This document shows positions 43,738 through 47,047 of a stretch of DNA of 47,047 nucleotides, one piece after another. This DNA is from Legionella rowbothamii. GTDB lineage: Bacteria; Pseudomonadota; Gammaproteobacteria; Legionellales; Legionellaceae. A program made the position numbers and the translations under genes. The first letter of the stretch is position 1. The number at the start of each line of letters is the position of its first letter. The stretch spans positions 1 through 47,047 of the forward strand of contig NZ_CAAAIM010000012.1 of assembly GCF_900639985.1 (NCBI RefSeq), written 5' to 3'. Below the pieces are notes generated by a model, which searched no databases, was not told where the DNA came from, and saw only the letters and a list, made by a program, of their open reading frames with translations.

Positions 43738-45035
43738 TGAATATTGATGCACAGTTCAAGCTCATTGAAGTGATTAATGAAGCCGCTCTCCCGCTAGAAA
43801 AACCAACTGATTGTTCTTCACTGATGGAACAAATTGGTGATGCACGTTTTGTTATGATAGGTGAGGCTTCGCATGGAACGCATGAATTTTATCAGACTCG
43901 TATTGAAATAACCCAAAAACTTATCCAAAAAAAGGGATTTATGGCTGTAGCTATAGAGGGAGATTGGCCTGATGCTCACCGCGTGTACCGCTACATCCAA
44001 GGTCGAAGTGATGTGGATGATAACAAGAGTGCTTTGGGTGATTTTAAACGATTTCCGACCTGGATGTGGCGCAATACCACCATGCCTCCCTTCCTCAAGT
44101 GGTTACGTGAATATAATGATTTGCCAAGCACTGTAAACAAAGTTGGATTTTATGGGCTTGACTTATACAGTATTAATGCATCCATGCAAGCGGTTATTAA
44201 TTATTTAACAAAGGTTGATCCAAAGGCTGCTGAGCAGGCCAAAAAGCGCTATGCTTGTTTTGATCATCTCAATGTTGATCCCCAAATGTACGGCTACCTA
44301 ACGAATATCAGAATAAAAAAATCCTGCATTGTTGAGGTGCTAGAAACGCTCTATGAATTACAACATAATGCTTTTAAATTTATGCAGAATAAAGATGAAC
44401 GTGCTGAAGATGATTATTTTTTTGCAGCTCAAAATGCCCGTTTAGTTAAAAATGCAGAAGAATATTATCGTTCCATGTTTGAAGGACATATCACCTCTTG
44501 GAATATTCGTGATAATCATATGGTGGAAACGCTTAATGTAATTACCGACCATTTGGAGCATCGTTTTAATAAACCAGCCAAGATAGTTATTTGGGCCCAT
44601 AATTCTCATTTAGGAGACGCTCGTGCTACAGAAATGGGAGCAAGAGGTGAGGTTAACATCGGGCAGCTGGTACGAGAGCAACATGCTGATACTTATTCCA
44701 TTGGCTTTTCAACCTATGATGGTTTTGTTACTGCTGCTACAGATTGGGATGAGCCTGCTCAATGCAAAAAAATTCTCCCAGGACTTCCCGGTAGCTATGA
44801 GGAATTATTTCATTTTGTATGTTATAAAAATTTTATTTTAAATCTGGTAGGTAATGAACAACTGGAGCATTTTCTTAAAATTCCACGATTACAAAGAGCT
44901 ATAGGCGTTATTTATCGGCCTGAAACAGAACGATTAAGCCACTATTTCTTTACCCATTTACCCTATCAATTTGATACCATCATTCATTTTGATAAAACAA
45001 CAGCATTACAATCTCTTGAAAGTGATACAAATTGA
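43737..45035 (+). CDS. Erythromycin-esterase-like protein
   Basis: The 432-residue EreA/EreB-fold protein has the active-site segment IGEASHGTHEF (E43, H46) and the downstream Glu/Asp patch AIEGDWPDAHRVYRYI (E74). IVIWAHNSHLGDARATEMG supplies the second His set near residue 285. Chromosomal members in stress operons rarely confer macrolide resistance, so I read it as a hydrolase of unknown substrate. It shares one base with the previous gene and ends the three-gene operon. Confidence 0.92.
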   Translation: MNIDAQFKLIEVINEAALPLEKPTDCSSLMEQIGDARFVMIGEASHGTHEFYQTRIEITQKLIQKKGFMAVAIEGDWPDAHRVYRYIQGRSDVDDNKSALGDFKRFPTWMWRNTTMPPFLKWLREYNDLPSTVNKVGFYGLDLYSINASMQAVINYLTKVDPKAAEQAKKRYACFDHLNVDPQMYGYLTNIRIKKSCIVEVLETLYELQHNAFKFMQNKDERAEDDYFFAAQNARLVKNAEEYYRSMFEGHITSWNIRDNHMVETLNVITDHLEHRFNKPAKIVIWAHNSHLGDARATEMGARGEVNIGQLVREQHADTYSIGFSTYDGFVTAATDWDEPAQCKKILPGLPGSYEELFHFVCYKNFILNLVGNEQLEHFLKIPRLQRAIGVIYRPETERLSHYFFTHLPYQFDTIIHFDKTTALQSLESDTN

Positions 45036-45194
45036 ATAGGTTAGAGACTTTATAATTTTAGTTTACGTATGAATAATGGATTGGATATAAATTATCGATC
45101 TTTTTATTTAGAACAACCGAAAATGTAGAAGTTAAATTATGGTTAAAATATTAATTGATTCAAATTAAATGAGGCAATATGTTAGGAGACAATC

Positions 45195-45644
45195 ATGAAG
45201 ATTGGTGAATTTTGTAATAGGGATGTGATTATAATGAATGGTGGTGAGTCAGTGAAAACTGCGGCCGAACTGATGCGTCGTCATCATGTTGGTGATGTGG
45301 TATTGGTTGAAGAGCATGAAGGAGAACAAATTCCAATTGGAATAGTGACTGACCGCGATTTAGTAGTAGAAGTTATGGCCGTAGGGCTTGAAGCAACAGT
45401 TTTAACGGTCCAGGACTTAATTACTCGCTCACTATTAATGGTTAAAGAAGATGATTGTTTGTTCGATTGTCTTGAACTTATGAAAATAAAAGGAGTACGT
45501 CGTCTGCCCGTAGTAGATTCGCAGAAATCGTTAATCGGTATTATTACTATGGATGACATCACGGTTTTATTGGCAGGGATGTTATACAATGTAGTTAGTC
45601 TAGTTGATCGCGAGCAAAAAAATGAGATGAAACAAAGACCTTGA
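45195..45644 (+). CDS. CBS-domain pair protein
   Basis: The 149-residue protein is two CBS domains in tandem: residues ~8-66 (TAAELMRRHHVGDVVLVEE, IGIVTDRDLV) and ~75-135 (CLELMKIKGVRRLPVVDSQK, LIGIITMDDI). Each ends in the Asp-containing nucleotide-binding strand. Stand-alone CBS pairs bind adenine nucleotides and report energy state; the Mycobacterium Hrp1 protein is a dormancy example. ttaggag precedes the ATG. It is 159 bp after the esterase gene, so it may have its own promoter. Confidence 0.93.
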   Translation: MKIGEFCNRDVIIMNGGESVKTAAELMRRHHVGDVVLVEEHEGEQIPIGIVTDRDLVVEVMAVGLEATVLTVQDLITRSLLMVKEDDCLFDCLELMKIKGVRRLPVVDSQKSLIGIITMDDITVLLAGMLYNVVSLVDREQKNEMKQRP

Positions 45645-45785
45645 AATCTTTTTCGAAGTTCTTTAGGTGTATCTTTATATGCGTCGATACATATGGGATG
45701 CTGAGAGGTATACCTCTACCTGTCAATACATCGCCACTTAAAAAAATTTTTAACGGGGATTTTTCAGGCATTTTAATCTTCCTCG

Positions 45786-46406
45786 TTAGGGAGTTTTGTA
45801 ATAATTTTCCTTTAATTGCAAAATGTCATGAAAATATCTTTTATCAATGTCGAGCTTATATTTTTTAGTTAAATGAGCATGTGCAACTTCTTCTTTTTCT
45901 TCTAACATATTATCTTTATAAAGAAAGGCAAGAACGTCCTCTGCAACTGCCCATTGATAGATTAACCATTTCCATTCTGTTATTTTCTCAACCACAAAAT
46001 CGACTTTAAATACTGTGTTTGGTTTTTCATGAATCACGGCTGTTTTAAGTAAGGTAGGTTCCATAGCCTGGATATAGTCCTGTGCAGTGATTAAGGTTTT
46101 TCCCGTATCATTGACATCATCAATAAGCAATATTTTTTTGCCTTCGACTACAGCATTGACTGGAGCGATGATTTGCATTTGTTCTACCTCCGTAGCTCCG
46201 GCGGTGTAATGTGTGATTTGTACAGAACCTAAATGATGAATGTTTAGAAAATCACAAACAAAGCGCGCTATGGGAAATCCACCTCTTGCTATAGCGATCA
46301 CTGTATCAAAATTATAAGGGGATTCCATAATAAGTAAGGCAAGTTTATAACTTGCGACATAAACTTCTTGTAGAGGAACTATTCTCGCTGAAAAATTGGG
46401 TTTCAT
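45786..46406 (-). CDS. Phosphoribosyltransferase (Gpt/HGPRT-like)
   Basis: The 206-residue protein has IARGGFPIARFVCDFL (39-54) and the PRPP motif KILLIDDVNDTGKT (91-104), with a hood residue pattern near purine phosphoribosyltransferases of the xanthine/hypoxanthine type. It has a longer, Glu/Lys-rich C-terminal extension (EEKEEVAHAHL) than standard enzymes. It is on the minus strand, 64 bp downstream of the host-attachment-family gene, and the two may form an operon. Purine salvage is plausible but not proven. Confidence 0.88.
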   Translation of the reverse strand: MKPNFSARIVPLQEVYVASYKLALLIMESPYNFDTVIAIARGGFPIARFVCDFLNIHHLGSVQITHYTAGATEVEQMQIIAPVNAVVEGKKILLIDDVNDTGKTLITAQDYIQAMEPTLLKTAVIHEKPNTVFKVDFVVEKITEWKWLIYQWAVAEDVLAFLYKDNMLEEKEEVAHAHLTKKYKLDIDKRYFHDILQLKENYYKTP

Positions 46407-46470
46407 ATTATTTCCAGGTAAGTATTTCCCTCTTGCTGTTCATTTTCGCATTTATTAATCTCTGCATAGA

Positions 46471-46923
46471 TTACTTAAGCATATGCTTGTGCACGAAGTC
46501 AGCCAACTCCGGTTCCTTTAAATTAAGTACATCATTTTTTATATTATGAGTTACTAAGGTTTTCACATGTTTATTGAGGTGTTGAAATAAAATCCCATTC
46601 ATATGGGGGGGCGCTACAACAATCAGTTTGTTGTAAGCATCGATATTTCTATCTTTATTAAGCTCTTCAGCAACATGTCTTGAAAAAGCTTCGATTTGAA
46701 TTTCTTTAGGATCGGATGGTTGAGTGTATGCACCATGAGCCATATCACCCGCTCTATAGCGTCCAGGCTTGTCTGAAGTTAATTCGATGTCCCTAAGTTT
46801 GCTTTCAGGATGTATGATTTCTTTATGTAACGTTAGTTGATAAGGTTTTGTATGTAGTTCATATATTCTGCAATCATTAGAGTTTAAGGCAACAACCCAT
46901 GTTGAATGTTGATTAGATGACAT
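46471..46923 (-). CDS. Host-attachment-family protein (baeRF-like)
   Basis: The 150-residue protein matches the family first named for plant-attachment genes, now linked to bacterial eRF1-like folds. Seen: WVVALNSNDCRIYEL at the start, a loop with GRYRAGDMAHGAYTQ, and a C-terminal domain with KLIVVAPPHMNGILFQHL. It is cytoplasmic, with no signal peptide. The function is probably ribosome-associated stress response rather than attachment. A 16-bp perfect palindrome lies 69 bp upstream. Confidence 0.88.
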   Translation of the reverse strand: MSSNQHSTWVVALNSNDCRIYELHTKPYQLTLHKEIIHPESKLRDIELTSDKPGRYRAGDMAHGAYTQPSDPKEIQIEAFSRHVAEELNKDRNIDAYNKLIVVAPPHMNGILFQHLNKHVKTLVTHNIKNDVLNLKEPELADFVHKHMLK

Positions 46924-46991
46924 AATATGTACTCCATTACGTTTACATCATTAATTAGGCTCTACCCCAAATAAGGGGGCATTTTAATCAA

Positions 46992-47007
46992 GTTAGTCTA
47001 GACTAAC
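46992..47007. promoter_or_regulatory. 16-bp perfect palindrome GTTAGTCTAGACTAAC
   Basis: Perfect dyad without spacer, between the host-attachment-family gene (minus, starting at 46923) and a probable plus-strand gene starting at 47040 (aaaaggaag before ATG, then the window ends). It is a candidate operator for one or both. Confidence 0.45.
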
Positions 47008-47039
47008 CCTTTGATTTGACGGTCAAAAGGAAGATTAAA

Positions 47040-47047
47040 ATGCCTAA
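47040..47047 (+). CDS. Possible start of a gene cut off by the window end
   Basis: ATG 47040 is preceded by aaaaggaag at suitable spacing, but only two codons are visible. Nothing can be said of the product. Confidence 0.3.

Noticed and set aside
43737..45035. Macrolide resistance gene
   Set aside because: The fold matches erythromycin esterases, but the operon context (phosphoribosyltransferase, hydrolase, Hsp20) is that of chromosomal stress genes, not resistance cassettes.

Overview
The window looks like chromosome of a Legionella or close relative (Legionellaceae, Gammaproteobacteria). I base this on AT-rich DNA, long coiled-coil and ankyrin proteins with acidic (E-block-like) C-termini typical of Dot/Icm effectors, a phasin-like protein, and an outer-membrane beta-barrel of a kind I know from this genus. 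No database search was possible. Family names come from motifs recognised by eye. 'Effector' is an inference throughout.

Layout. (1) 1-11.2 kb is an accessory, decaying effector region. It holds the 3' part of a large coiled-coil protein built on a 666-bp internal repeat, a tRNA-like fragment, a candidate effector with a basic nuclear-localisation-like motif, a 2H-phosphoesterase-like protein, a cassette between inverted repeats, and several pseudogenes, including one (9396-10767) with many frame changes. A cytochrome b561 and an L,D-transpeptidase are the ordinary genes here. (2) 11.3-23 kb is mixed: UspA, a DUF4349 membrane protein, a HEAT-like gene split by an in-frame TGA, a catalase, a 1033-aa helicase-ankyrin protein, an outer-membrane barrel and a second ankyrin protein. 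(3) 23-31.5 kb holds a FecR/DUF6600 repeat protein and a minus-strand signalling operon: FixJ-type regulator, then CheB-CheR-PAS fusion, then PAS histidine kinase, then single-domain receiver. (4) 31.8-40.7 kb holds a phasin, small envelope or stress proteins, a fusion of a GntA/YqcI-type N-hydroxylase with DUF1989, two small membrane-protein genes, and a LysR / 2OG-Fe(II) oxygenase / alanine-dehydrogenase-like set. (5) 41-47 kb is a stress module: FtsH relic, Hsp20, phosphoribosyltransferase, dienelactone hydrolase, erythromycin-esterase-like protein, CBS pair, second phosphoribosyltransferase and a host-attachment-family protein.

How the genes may work together. The 25.9-31.5 kb signalling operon and the 41-47 kb stress genes resemble a redox/dormancy regulon: Hsp20, Usp, CBS, phosphoribosyltransferase plus esterase, and a FixL/FixJ-like sensor. 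From memory, the Mycobacterium tuberculosis DosR regulon has a similar content. The most novel enzyme candidate is 33472-34737, where two domains from guanidino-compound families are joined in one chain. An isopenicillin-N-synthase-like oxygenase and a dehydrogenase lie 3-5 kb away.

Dispersed non-coding structure includes a 19-bp dyad present three times, palindromic GTAGGTTGGGCC-type repeats (one supplies a stop codon), and several long hairpins. I saw no complete insertion sequence, rRNA, intact tRNA or CRISPR array.
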